Source: Apoderus coryli (Eukaryota; Arthropoda; Insecta; Coleoptera; Attelabidae). Taken from it: a DNA stretch of 64,000 bases. The stretch spans positions 20,966,860 through 21,030,859 of the forward strand of contig OU452199.1 of assembly GCA_911728435.2 (NCBI GenBank), read 5' to 3'. Under the pieces are notes generated by a model. That model was not told where the DNA came from. It made no database searches and saw only the letters and a program-made list of their open reading frames with translations. Position numbers and translations under genes: made by a program. Shown in pieces: positions 32,434 through 42,878 of the stretch (positions within the stretch are counted from its first letter, which is position 1; each line of letters begins with the position of its first letter).

Positions 32434-33450
32434 CACTCGTCGAAGCGCGTTCGCACCTCTCTATATCTCTGGCATAGTGTCGTCGGAAAAGTGGATGCGC
32501 ATTAGACATAGACAGGAGAGAACGAGCTTCGACGAGTGCGCATCCAGTTTTTTGGTTTCACTATGCAGCCTGCCATTTTGAAGCGCTAATTTTGTTTTGA
32601 TTTAATATTCGCGTGTTTTCTGTTGTTTGTTAATATATTTTAGTTGACTTTTATTACATTCAAAAGATGCAAATAGGTTTAATATTTAATTTTAATCAAA
32701 ATTTAAAAAAAATGCCTAGTTGTACAGTGAAAACCTGCCATCATAGCAGAAGGTTTCCTGTTGATGGAATTTCTTATCATCAAGGACCTATTGTGTTTAT
32801 GCATTTATTTATTACAATGTACGAACAAAAACATTTGAAAAAACACAGTTCTAGTACTTACTACTTATTTTGCCGCTGTTCTTTATCAAGCATATACTAG
32901 TACAATAATGAATACCTATAATATATGTTTCAGGTTTCCGAAGACTGCATTGTTAAAGGAATGGTTAGCAGCTCTTGAGGTAAGTCCGGAATGACCGTAG
33001 TCCAAAAATAAACTTGTTTGTTCAAAACATTTTAAAGACAGTGACTTTGAAAGTGTACATGGTAAAAAATATTTGAGGAAAAGTGTAGTTCCAAGCCTGC
33101 AAATTATGATATAAAAATTTGCAAAATCCTAAAATATTTATTAATAAATATGTTTGAATTGCTCATATAGTATATTTTTTAGACCACGCTTACCCCTCTC
33201 AATATATTTTTTTTAATTTTATAACGCAACATTCGTATTTTTAATTTGTAAAACTAGGTACCACGAGCCAAGGCTACTCAATCAAGTAAAGCCAGCATAC
33301 TACTTTAGTAGGTTATACGCTTCAAAATGGTGGACGCATGGTGAAACAATTCGCGCAGGTTGATGTGCATTCTCCCCTCTCTATGTCTCTGATGCGCATT
33401 CGTCGAAGTTCATTCTCCCTGCTCCATATCTCTGAGATTAATGCAACAAA
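32434..33450. mobile_element. Inverted-repeat unit carrying a dead THAP gene
   Basis: About 85-95 bp at 32490-32585 and the complement of 33303-33395 align (AGACATAGA(C/G)AGG, TTTCAC(T/C)ATGC, CCATTTTGAAGCG). They bracket the THAP exons at 32712-33114. Further copies of CGTCGAA and CTCTATATCTCTG words lie inside each arm. This looks like an element with structured ends that carries a THAP DNA-binding domain, as P-like transposons do. Confidence 0.5.
32712..33114 (+). pseudogene. THAP-domain gene, decayed
   Basis: Exon 1 (from 32712) reads MPSCTVKTCHHSRR and DGISYHQ; exon 2 (from 32934, after TTTCAG) reads RFPKTALLKEWLAALE; it then continues as SKNKLVCSKHFKDSDFESVH GKKYLRKSVVPSLQIMI with stop at 33114. 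The C2CH zinc ligands of a THAP finger (C, C, C, H) are all there. But exon 1 has lost its GT donor (GACC where GT is expected) and two stops (TGA, TAG) stand where W and a basic residue are usual. Hence a pseudogene. No transposase domain follows. Confidence 0.65.
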
Positions 33451-33790
33451 ATGGCCGGTTCATAGTATATTAGGTCAATGGTTCGAACCTTTGAATAAAG
33501 AGTGACAGAAAAAGCTTTGCGCTGACTTGGTAAATAAAATTTCTGACGGAAACGGCCATGTTGAACATCCACATTATAGATTCATTGTTTTGGTTGTTCG
33601 TTGTGCAAAGTTGTATGTTTCATGTTTTTTGCAGTTTTGATTGCTTTAGTTAGTGAATATAAGCGAGTTTTGTGTATTTATGAGTGAACAATTATTATAC
33701 TACAATAATATTAACAATAGTATCAGTGTAAATACTTAAAATAGTGATATTTAAATACAATAATAAAGTATTTCAAAGACAATAATAAAC

Positions 33791-34425
33791 ATGGTTAGTT
33801 GTGCAGCCTGTGGTTGTACCCGGACACCTAAAAATACAAATTCTGGAGTTACGTTTCTCTAGTAAGTAATTTTAATCAAGAGGATTTGTAATATAGCCGT
33901 AAAATTTCGAAGTAAAATATTATTTTTTTAATGACATTTCCAAAAAGATGGCTTGGTCACTGGCGTAGAACAGGTAAAAATTAGGAATATTTACTTTATA
34001 AATAAAACAGACAGTTATGTTTTATATTTGAAGGGTCTGGATTCATTTTAGAATTGCATTAATAAATAATATGTATTCACAAAAAATTAATCAAACAATG
34101 CATAAATTAAATTTACAGAAACATGTTTAAATACTTAACTTATTAATTAGTAGGTACTTATCTTTAAAAATATAACTTTGTTAGCTTTCCCAAAGATCCA
34201 AAAAAAAATGTGATTTTAAGTTGTGAAAAAGCAGAAACATTTCTAAGAAATGATCAAAATTGTAAGAAAAAAATTAATAGAGAAATTCTGTCCTTAAAAG
34301 TTCTAAGATATTTTATTGGAAAAAATGTATTTAAAAATATGACAGCTCATGACCAAACTCCACTAGAAAATCATAAAGTTTTATTGATTAAATCTATTTC
34401 CAATTGTTATTTACCACAAGAATAA
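33791..34425 (+). CDS. Two-exon THAP/P-element-like mini gene
   Basis: Exon 1 33791-33861 (MVSCAACGCTRTPKN...VTFL, then TA) has a consensus GTAAGT donor. Exon 2 34185-34425, after TTTGTTAG, starts FPKDPKK and ends ENHKVLLIKSISNCYLPQE. The joined frame is open for 103 codons. It keeps the first THAP cysteines and the FPKDP motif but lacks the later C and H, then jumps to what resembles the very C-terminus of a P-like transposase (GKNVFKNM...NHK..LIK.I). I read it as an internally deleted P-like element, too short for DNA cutting. Whether the protein is made, for example as a repressor, is unknown. Confidence 0.5.
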
Positions 34426-34429
34426 ATTA

Positions 34430-35210
34430 TCTTTGTAAAAATAGAGTAAATGACGAAAAAATTAGAAATATATGCACAGTACTAATTTTATTTAAAGGTC
34501 AATAAATAAGTTATTGTTTTTCTAAGTTTTGTTTATTATTTACCCTTTTCCCAACTTCCATCAGTTTGGAAACATTTTGTGTAAAATAGTAATGGATTCA
34601 AGAAATATTTGTTATTACTCATTAATAATATTTTATGGACCTGCGCCACTGCGATACCGGATATACTACTGCGCCATATGCAACATCCATTCTGGTCAAC
34701 ATTTGTTGCTAGTATAGTCCTTCCACTTAATATTCAAAGGTTCGAACGGTCTCGCTGCATGTAGTTGCTCACCCGAAAAATAAAATTTAAAAATAAGATG
34801 ATTGATAAATTGCCTAAGTTGCAGGGGACAATAAAAAAAATATGTACTGCTGTTTACGATGTAGCAGAACTGAAAAATAACTGCAGGAAATTGATTCAAA
34901 TTCTTATCCACCAAGCACATATATAATCATTGTATCCAATGCTCGGTGTTTTTATCCTTATGGAAACATTTAAATTCAGGATGATTTCAAAGTTTTGGCA
35001 GCTCTGAAAGTTTGTATTAAGTTTTATTTATCAATTATTGTACTGAAAGTTTGAACTCATTTTTGTTTATCAATTATTGTACGTCACTGAGTGTCAATGT
35101 TTGATATTTTCAATTAAAAAACTAATTTCATTCGCAATTTAATTAGTGAAAGCATCGTTTTTTTTTATCGTAAATAATATTCTATTTAGGGGTGGAGCTA
35201 AAACACAGTC
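34430..35210. other. No gene seen
   Basis: AT-rich; around 34715-34830 minus-strand words are open but unrecognised. Confidence 0.35.
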
Positions 35211-35213
35211 TTT

Positions 35214-35596
35214 AAATAATTGGCAGGGGCGGGAGATGCCCACATGTGCAAGCGCGAATCAGCGTGATTATGGTATTAAAGTACCTGGTCGCGTGGATAG
35301 AGTTTGGATGGGTGGACGGTGCTCCTGGCCCAGTGGGTAGACTTGCCTATGCCAAGCAGTGTAGTTATTAACTGAATAGTCGTGGGTGCTGGCATCTGGC
35401 GGTCGATGACCGTGGTTCGGATTCCACGCTAAAAGTAGGTCCAAGAATTACAAAGATGGCTGTATTACCTAGTGTCTTAATCTAAGCCTAGTGTAGAGCA
35501 TAGAAATCTTATATTAATTATGTACTCATAGATATATAATATAAGATTTCTGTGGTGTAGAAGCCAAAAAAGAACGAAAAAGAAAATAATTGGCAG
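35214..35596 (+). mobile_element. tRNA-derived SINE with 13-bp target-site duplication
   Basis: The 13-bp string AAATAATTGGCAG is repeated at 35214-35226 and 35584-35596 and brackets about 357 bp. Inside, an A box (TGGCCCAGTGGG) and a B box (GGTTCGGATTCC) lie about 100 bp apart, farther than in a tRNA, with an insertion between. The 5' head (GGGCGGGAGATGCCCACATG) is GC-rich and unrelated to tRNA. The tail has a hairpin (AGAAATCTTATATTA and complement) and a purine-rich end. The target duplication and promoter boxes together make a SINE assignment strong. Confidence 0.75.
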
Positions 35597-35599
35597 ATA

Positions 35600-36400
35600 A
35601 CAAAAAGTTTCTCTAAATTCCAAATATCACATCATATTTTCGGTCCTCCGTTATTGACATCACGTTCAATTTAGGTACCTAACATTTTACAACCAAATTT
35701 TGAGTAGGAGATGAGCATGTTAAATCAATTCATTTATTCAACTGAGCTGAGTGTAAAATGATTTTCCTAACGCACATAAAGTTTGAAAACAATAAATTAT
35801 TGGTCAATTATATCGTGGTTCAATAAACAATAATATCAACAATTTTGTTTTAAGTATTTACATATATCAACTTGTTACTATAAAAAATAATATTATTATA
35901 ATCAATATTCTTCCTTCAATGCTATTTTGTTTTAAATTCTTTAGAAATAAAATTAGGTATATTGCGTACCATCAGGTTTGTGTTGGCAGTACTTTTAGTT
36001 GCATCAGACAATGACAGAAAGCATATGTTAATGTACAGCTGGGTTTTAAATATTTAGTGTGGTGTTGCCGATTCAAAGTGCAAATTAGTAATATAGTCAG
36101 AATTAGGCTTGTTAGGCTAAGAATTTCTAGGTTTCTGACGTTAATAGTTGTGCATAAACTAATTTGAATTAATAACAATTTACGTATAGCAATATATAAA
36201 AGTAAAAGATTTACAACATTAAATAATATTAATATTATAAGTCTAAGAAGGATAAATAATACTTCAAATTACAAATTTAATTGATTAGACAACGTTGGAT
36301 TTTCTTGTTTGAATTAACCTGAAAATTTGTTGTGATTTATTACGCGTGAGTTTTGTGCGGGTATAACTTATAACATAAGTTTTTCGAAGTTTCCGTATCA
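35600..36400. other. Upstream region of Rpb8 exon 1; no gene seen
   Basis: AT-rich. It should contain the Rpb8 promoter and 5' UTR. No TATA box can be singled out. Confidence 0.4.
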
Positions 36401-36408
36401 AATATACT

Positions 36409-36481
36409 ATGGCAGGTGTGTTGTTTGAAGATATTTTTAATGTAAAAGACATTGATTCAGAGGGCAAGAAATTTGACCGTG
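36409..36481 (+). CDS. Rpb8: RNA polymerases I/II/III subunit Rpb8 (RPABC3), first coding exon
   Basis: ATG at 36409 opens [24 protein letters not shown] followed by G and a consensus GTAAGT donor. This is the near-invariant N-terminus of Rpb8, the small subunit shared by all three nuclear RNA polymerases, and the phase-1 junction fits the usual V after KFDR. Only 24 of about 150 residues lie here. I looked for the next block (the SRLHCES-like region) downstream to the end of the window and did not find it, so the rest is beyond 64 kb, in an exon I missed, or absent. If absent, this would be a retained first exon of a broken copy. Confidence 0.85.
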
Positions 36482-36900
36482 GTAAGTCTGTATTTGATAT
36501 AGATTTTGTGATTGTTTCTGTTACCTATGTTTTGTAAAAGTTTGCCTAGTGCCATTAATTATTAATTTAAAATTGATAAATGTTATCCATATCCAAAGTA
36601 GAGTGGCAGTTTAAATAAAACTAATTCATCATACTTTCAGTTTGTAGAATATTTGGTTATATGGTTTGATTTTGTTTTCCTAGGAATATTTACTTAAATC
36701 TACCATATTTCCTCGTTATTTGTACTTTGGCGTCCAGGAATATTTATAATTTAATATCACGTACAAGTTTTTTCCTACGAGCACTTCAAATTCACAGAGT
36801 ACCGGCAAAAACTGTAGAAATAACTCGCAATAATTTAAAATACGTTGGTATTACCAGAGGAAGAGACCCATAATGGTAAAAACTAGCTTAATATTGCTCT
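36482..36900. other. Rpb8 intron 1 start; no element seen
   Basis: AT-rich; nothing recognised. Confidence 0.4.
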
Positions 36901-36903
36901 CTG

Positions 36904-37391
36904 GGTTTTCAGCTACCTGGTTTAAAATTTCTTGTTCTAGATCTACATTGTGCTCAAGTAGAACGACCAACAGTATGGAAATGAACCCATTTCTCCACAT
37001 ATTTGTTAAATATTTCTAAAAAGTATTACATTATGGCTTCAAATTATTTTAAGTTTAGTTTTGTCACTACCTTATAAGTATTGTTTATTTTACTGTTGAT
37101 TGCTTATTGAGAAATTTAGTTTAGATAATGTCTAGAGTCTAGACATACTCTTTTCTCTAATCTGGAAATGCACGATATGGTTTGCGTCTATGCCCCGGAA
37201 AATTATAGTGCTTTGAGAGCTTGCCGTTATGTGGAATTGTATTCAAATAGCAGGCAGCCAGACTCTAACCCTTTTAAACATACTTATCAAACGCGTGGAG
37301 AAACAAGTTCATTTCCATACTGTTGGTCGTTCTACTTGGAACACAATGTAGATCTAAGAACAAGAAATTTTAATTCAGGTTGCTGAAAACC
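36904..37391. repeat. About 84-bp inverted repeat made from a transposase coding segment
   Basis: 36904-36986 is the reverse complement of 37307-37391 (for example GTTCATTTCCATACTGTTGG). The right copy is in its natural coding place within a Tc1-like transposase; the left is an inverted extra copy. Confidence 0.7.
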
Positions 37392-37990
37392 CAGAGGTTC
37401 GACAAAATCAATATCCCTTTTTTATAAATAAAATTAAGTATGTTTACTGACGAAGCCACATTGACACGATATGGAATTTTGAACTATAGAAGCAAACATT
37501 CATAGGATAACACTAATATAGAAACGAGCATTCAGGGGAACCTCACTACGGAAAGATCCGTTCAACACTAATTAAAAATTAATTCAAGGGACATTGTACT
37601 TAAATTCCTTACAAACAAAACTGTTCGATATTATCTAGTAGAATTATCTTTACATTTACGCCGGGATATAATTGTTATGGAAGATGCGCATTTTTGCCTG
37701 ACCGGTGAAAATGTATCTGAATAATGGAGAGTGCGCTGAAGTCTTGTCCTGCAAGAACTCCGTATTTTAATCCTTTAGACTTTTGCGCATGGGGATATAT
37801 GAAACTATTGTACCTATACGAAAATGCCCAGTAAACACGAGAGGGTGGTTAGTGCTGAAAAGTCTTAATGCTTCTAAATCATTTCGAAAGGAGCATTTGT
37901 TTTTTATTTAAGAATCGGCGCTCTCTCAATAAACGAAGACTGAAATGTAATCGATGAGTTAAACCTTTTGGCGTATATTAGGTAATATAT
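37150..37990 (+). pseudogene. Tc1/mariner-superfamily transposase remnant
   Basis: Pieces in several frames follow the transposase order: YSALRACRYVELYSNSRQPD (N-terminal helix region), QVAENPEVRQNQ, MFTDEATLTRYGILNYRSKH (first catalytic Asp), RRDIIVMEDAHFCLTGENVS (second), and PYFNPLDFCAWGYMKLLY (third, with PLDF). Stops and frameshifts are frequent. It lies inside the putative Rpb8 first intron. Confidence 0.65.
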
Positions 37991-38199
37991 AGACACCGAA
38001 AGACTTCTCGACGCGATATCCAATGGAAGGGGGAAGGGGTTTGCAATCAAATAGACATTTTGTTTTAAATAAGCACTATAGTGGTGTTTTTTAATTTATG
38101 ATGTAAACAAAAAAGGCGATCTCCACAAAAACTAATCTTAACGAAGATAGAAATATGCAGATTATTTTAAGGAAATAAATAACATAAAATGAAGTAATC

Positions 38200-38276
38200 T
38201 GAAGTAATCCATTTAGCGAGGAGTGAATGGCATTAATTGAATAAAACACATCTACTCCACAAAATGATTTATATAT
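38200..38276 (+). repeat. Penelope-like LTR scrap without hammerhead
   Basis: AATAAAACACATCTACTCCA followed by AAAATGATTTATATAT parallels 63343-63385 (AATAAAACCCGTCTACTCCA), where the same block precedes a hammerhead-like motif. Confidence 0.45.
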
Positions 38277-38279
38277 TAC

Positions 38280-38640
38280 AATAATCTTTATTTCAAAATT
38301 ATGTTACAACATAAAATGAAATTACGTCAACTAGGTACACCACAACCACATAAGTACTACACTGATACAAACATTGTGTATTTTTAAATGACATCAAACA
38401 TTGTTCATTTTTAAATGGCATCAAAATAATCAGACAAACTATATGGTTCTAAATATACGTCCATTTTGATTGCTTTTTTAAATAATTTAATTGTTTTAAT
38501 ATTTTTTATTCTAAGTATTTGGTAACTTATTGTATAATTTTATACAGATACAAGGTGCATTATTAGCGAAAAAAATTAAAGGATGTATTGGGTATGTCAT
38601 ATTAACTGTTCTTGTGTTATACTCGTGTGTCCCCGATAAA
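38280..38640 (-). pseudogene. LINE 3' end scrap
   Basis: On the minus strand the peptide KAIKMDVYLEPYSLSDYFDA matches the end of the LINE scrap at 54.5 kb (LVELEPYQLADYFDM). A 3' UTR and an ATTATTGTAATATA tail follow to about 38280. Confidence 0.6.
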
Positions 38641-38688
38641 TCATTAATTTTGTCCTTATTGTTAATGAAAAAAACTAATCATCCATAA

Positions 38689-39870
38689 ATACGAGGGATG
38701 CTTTTTATAGTTCGGGATTTGGCAACCCTGGTATTGCAATCTGGCAACTGACTGATTTTTAAGGTTATACGAACTCAGAACGTTTTGACATACCTATTTA
38801 TGTTTACAGTAACTTAAAAGATTCATCTCGGCCCAAAAATGGAATTAAATCCTGAACATTTTCGTGCGATTATTTTTTACAACTTTGGACGTGGATTAAC
38901 TCAGCAACAGTGCATGGATGAACTTAATTCAATTTTTGGCGATGAAACTCCATCAAGGACCAGTGTTTATCGATGGTATGGTGAATTCAATCGTGGTCGT
39001 AGTTCACTCCAAGACGAATTTCGTGAAGGGCGTCCAAAATCAGTTGTTGTTCCGAAAACCATTGACCTGTGCGCGAACTGAGATTGTAAGATCGTTATGT
39101 GACCTATCAAGAGATTGAGACAACCTTAGGCATTAGTGGGACCAGCATACATTCAATATTGCATAAACATTTGACTGTCAAAAAAATTTGTTCGCGTTGG
39201 ATCCCACACAATTTGTCAATCGCTCAAAAAAAGGCTCGTGTCGATAGGACGAAAAAAATGCTCAAAAAATGCGATCGCGTTGCTTCGAAACACGACTATG
39301 ACCTAGTGACAGGTGATGAATCGAGGATTTACGCGTATGAGCCCGAAAGTAAACCATAGTCGACTGTATGGGTGTTTCAAGATGAGCCAAATCCGACAAA
39401 AGTTGTTCGCGCACGAAGCACTTCCAAGCAAATGGTCGCTTGTTTTTTCGGAAAAACGCATGTCGCAACCGTACCACTAGAACAACGCAGGACAGTCAAT
39501 TCTGAGTGGTACACGACCATTTATTTGCCAGTTGTCTTCCAAGAAATCAGGAAAACCAACCGCCGAAGACGGATCACTCTTCACCCCGACAATGCGAGCT
39601 CTCGCATATCCGCTCAAACAACTGCATTTTTGTGCACCCAAAATATGGATTTGATGAGTCATCCGCCGTATAGTCCTGACTTGGCACCGAATGACTTCGT
39701 TTTATTCCCGCACGTAAAAAACAAACTGAGACGTCAACGTTTTTCGACACTTGAAGATGTGGTTGTTGCATTCAGAATGCATGTTTTGGAGATACCTTAA
39801 TCAGAGTGGCAAAAGTGTTTCGACAATTGGTTCAAACGCATGCAAAAGTGTATAGATCTTCATCTCCTAC
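38689..39870 (+). mobile_element. mariner element, 3'-truncated, transposase broken
   Basis: Left end ACGAGGGATGCTTTTTATAG at a TA site is a variant of the mariner ends at 51.0 and 58.5 kb. The transposase starts at 38839 (MELNPEHFRAIIFYNFGRGL) and continues through VVVPKTID (frameshift after it), ISGTSIHSILHKHLTVKKIC, TGDESRIYAYEPESK (first Asp; W changed to R), a TAG stop, TSKQMVACFFGKT, ITLHPDNASSRISAQ (second Asp) and PPYSPDLAPNDFVLF (third Asp, 34 residues later, DD34D). It stops short at about 39870, where a hammerhead-bearing Penelope-like piece begins; the right end is lost. Not functional. Confidence 0.88.
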
Positions 39871-39879
39871 AACTCGTAA

Positions 39880-40150
39880 AGCATAGCAGACAGAATTCAA
39901 TTTATTTACGTTGAAATCTTCTAATGTTTCGGAACATATGTCCATTATCAGTGGCTTAAGGAACCTTATATAAGCTACATGAATGTGAGGGTTATGTTTA
40001 TAAGTGTAGTTTAGGATTTAAACATTTATACATATCTGTAAAGAATAGCTTATTTAAGATATATATGTAACAATGTAGTTATAACTACTACTAAGATGTT
40101 CGCTTAACTACATTGTTAAGGGAACATCTTACCATTTTTTTGAACCTGGC
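39880..40150 (-). repeat. Penelope-like LTR piece with degenerate hammerhead
   Basis: Minus-strand motif at 39956-39922: CTGATAA (one change), stem II GGAC/GTTCC region, GAAACATTAG. It begins where the mariner ends, so this insertion or a deletion at its edge removed the mariner 3' end. AAGATGTT inverted words at 40095-40130 may mark its other end. Confidence 0.5.
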
Positions 40151-40249
40151 CAGTGTGAAAAAACTATATAAAAAATGAACATTAAATTCTAAATAAACAT
40201 ACAAAAAAAAATAAATAAAATAAAATTAAATTTTATCAATTATGATCTA

Positions 40250-40625
40250 AGTTTTACATTCTTCAAAAGTAGAAAAACTCGCTTTTAGGGTTTCTTCTAA
40301 ATCTGTGACTCCAATACTTTGATCAGTGAGGAATGAAATAAACATATCCTTCGGATTTGACATGTGCGACAATCTGTTTTTTTTTTTAGTAGCCCATTGA
40401 TAAGCTTTGGTCTGTATTTGCAGTGTACTGAAGAGGCCAGGTATTTTTGTATTCTTTGAGAATAACAGCGAATCGAGAAAATGGCAATCTCTCCCGTAAA
40501 GTCTTCTCATCTTTAATCACTCTGTTGAAAGATTCCAAGGCGTTATTTGTAGACGGAACCAGCTTTGAAACACCTTCAAGCCAGTTTGGATTACTTTTTA
40601 ACCATTCATGTACTACGCTCTGAGT
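40250..40625 (-). pseudogene. MULE (Mutator-like) transposase C-terminal remnant
   Basis: From 40625 downward the minus strand reads VVHEWLKSNPNWLEGVSKLV, PSTNNALESFNRVIKDEKTL RERLPFSRFAVIL, then after a frameshift AYQWATKKKNRLSHMSNPKD MF. The 'STNN.LE..N..IK...TLR.RLP' signature is typical of the end of MULE transposases. It is probably the distal part of the same dead element as 44505-45130. Confidence 0.7.
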
Positions 40626-40639
40626 TAAATAAGATAAAG

Positions 40640-41030
40640 AAAAGAATTTAGGGCTAGCTTAGGTTCGGGTTCGTGGTTCAAAACTAAACTAGTAATTGTG
40701 CCACTGGCTTACGCGGTTAAAGCCAGAAACCCACTGATAAAATAGTGCACCCCAAATCATAACTAGTCCCTAATATCCGTAATGATATATGAAAACTTAA
40801 AATATATTTACTAATGAAAATTAAATACTATTTACAATGGATGTTTAAGTATGCTTGATTTTATTTAAATTAAAAATAAATTATCAGAATGAAATATTAA
40901 TATCTTAACTCATACGAAATATGTGATCACATACGACGTTTACATCTTTCTCATAATAAAGCAGAACCGCATACTTTCAAGCAAATTCTGTAAAATTTCA
41001 TATATATACCAAATAAATAAAATATTTATG
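40640..41030. other. No gene seen
   Basis: AT-rich; nothing recognised. Confidence 0.4.
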
Positions 41031-41032
41031 TG

Positions 41033-41241
41033 TTAATCGGAAAACCTGTTCGATGCTATCAGCAGTTGGCGATAGCCTCGGACTGGATCAGGATCTTGGT
41101 CTAATTCAGCACCCAAATCATACAGCCATAAACCAATAATTGATTGAGCACCAAGTAGCCTACAGGGGTTCATAAAATCGACAATTATTGTGTAAGACTT
41201 GGTGATGGTACTAAAATTTGTCGGTGATACCAAGAAAAGCC
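41033..41241 (-). CDS. Unassigned terminal exon
   Basis: After a TATTTTTTAG acceptor, 68 codons run to TAA: FLVSPTNFSTITKSYTIIVD FMNPCRLLGAQSIIGLWLYD LGAELDQDPDPVRGY. Composition and the acceptor look like genuine coding sequence, and the frame is undamaged amid AT-rich DNA. I do not recognise the family. It could be a host gene read leftward or the end of a transposon gene. Confidence 0.4.
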
Positions 41242-41562
41242 CTAAAAAATACATTTATCTTTCAGAATACGTTGAATGAAATTTAATTTCAATTTAGTTA
41301 GATTTCTTTTGTTCTTTTTTATATAATAATAATAACAAGTACATGTACTTAAGTACACAAAACAAAATGTACTTATAAGTACATGTACTTAAGTACAATG
41401 CTGTACTTAAGTACAATTTTAAGTACCTACATGTACCTAAGTACTGCCCAGGTCTGCATACGACACGGAATAGTGTGGCTAAACTATTTAATTTCCTAAA
41501 AGTTTTATTCATGGGTTCGATAAAAATGATATATGGCTACATTTTAAAAATATTGTGAATCT

Positions 41563-41943
41563 ATACAGGGTGTCCCAAATACAAGAAATGAACCATAGTT
41601 GTATTGTTTTAAATGGGATGCCCTGTATATGAATATATTTTTAGATTCCCCGTTCAAAATAAATCTAACTTTCAATAAAGTACATCTCACCTAAACCTGA
41701 CAGTTTTTTAAATATTTTAATTTTTAAAAAAATGTAGACATAATTTGAATGAAAACATCCACACCTATTCGTTCGTTCTTTTTAAGCCAGTCTGGACTGA
41801 TAAATATACCCACTCATCACTTGTTACGCCAAATATAAAAAACCACCAATACTATATACAGGGTGTCCAATAATATAAGTTATATGAACGTAAAGTTTAA
41901 TTCTAAATAACTTGTTTATTTCAAATGGAACACCTGGTATATA
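41563..41943. repeat. Two short MITEs with ACAGGGTGTCC ends
   Basis: Copy 1 about 41563-41630 (TACAGGGTGTCCC to GGGATGCCCTGTA); copy 2 about 41855-41943 (TACAGGGTGTCC to GGAACACCTGGTA). A further ACCACCCTGTA end lies at 42087. These are internally deleted Tc1/mariner-superfamily ends. Confidence 0.6.
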
Positions 41944-42515
41944 AGGTCAAAATTAGATGCACAAAGTAATTATCTGTCAAATATTATAATACTTTGCTAT
42001 AGATAACTCTTGACGTTATCGTGGAAAATGCACATATTCATAATATTAGACGAATTTTTAATTGAACCTGTTAATTTCATGTAGACCACCCTGTATTTGA
42101 TGATGATGAAATGGTTCAAATATTTGAATGTTTAGTTTTAGTTTATTTATTTATTCAATTGAAATAAATTATTTATTCAATTCAATTAAAATCAGTTATT
42201 TGTATGTGCAATATACTATTAAGTAATATCATAGTATACAGTATGTCCCAAAACATTGTATCAAATAGAACAAACTATAAAGTTTTTCGCCATTTGATAC
42301 TCGTGCAAGTTTCTAATAATAAAAAATATGCTGGATAAAAAGTTTAAACAGGAAATCGGAAATGATACAAATATTAATTTTACATATTGTCTAAATAAAT
42401 AAAAAATATAAATAAAACACACGCATAGTTAAAATTTTTATAATATATTGATTGCAAAGAAGCAACATCTATAAAATATATGTAAAACTACTTAAAACCA
42501 AGCATTTTTTATTAA

Positions 42516-42740
42516 TTAACCGTAACTTATCTTAACCGTAATCGTAGATGCTTCACTGTGTTCTGCTATGTCGTTTTTGTTAGATCGGATGTATATAATT
42601 GGCATATTTTCTATAGTTTGTATATTGCCGTTAGAAACTTCGATATCGTCATTAGTATTTAAATCAACGACATTGTTTTCGTGATCTATCGTATCAAGCC
42701 TGACTTTTTTGTTTGTGAGTTGATAATTTTCTTTCTTTTC
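42516..42740 (-). CDS. Unassigned terminal exon, 74 codons
   Basis: After TTTATTATAG the minus-strand frame starts EKKENYQLTNKKVRLDTIDH and ends SEASTITVKISYG before TAA, in phase 0. It is acidic and polar with no domain that I know. No upstream exon was found. Possibly the C-terminal tail of the neighbouring MULE or an unrelated gene. Confidence 0.4.
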   Translation of the reverse strand, partial: EKKENYQLTNKKVRLDTIDHENNVVDLNTNDDIEVSNGNIQTIENMPIIYIRSNKNDIAEHSEASTITVKISYG

Positions 42741-42774
42741 CTATAATAAAGTACTTAATCATTAAACGAATTGC

Positions 42775-42878
42775 TTGTTACATAAAGTAACAAGACTTTT
42801 AGTTATGTTGGAAATATGTTTCACACTACCATGCTTTCACCAGACGGGCCGTTTCGTTGATCCACAACTCATCAGTGG
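42775..42878 (-). repeat. Hammerhead repeat, 3' part, interrupted by hAT
   Basis: In minus orientation this is the block from the hammerhead core to GTAACAAGCAATT, equivalent to 28960-29068. It stops at the hAT insertion; the missing 5' side resumes at 44094. Confidence 0.8.
42838..42878 (-). ncRNA. Hammerhead ribozyme split by a hAT element
   Basis: CTGATGA, stem II GTTG/CAAC, GAAA, GGCCCGTC triplet and TGGTG are present. Compared with the 29.3-kb copy, stem II changed from GTCG/CGAC to GTTG/CAAC on both sides, keeping the pair. The 5' strand of stem I (CACCA) lies across the hAT at 44099-44102 onward. Confidence 0.75.
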
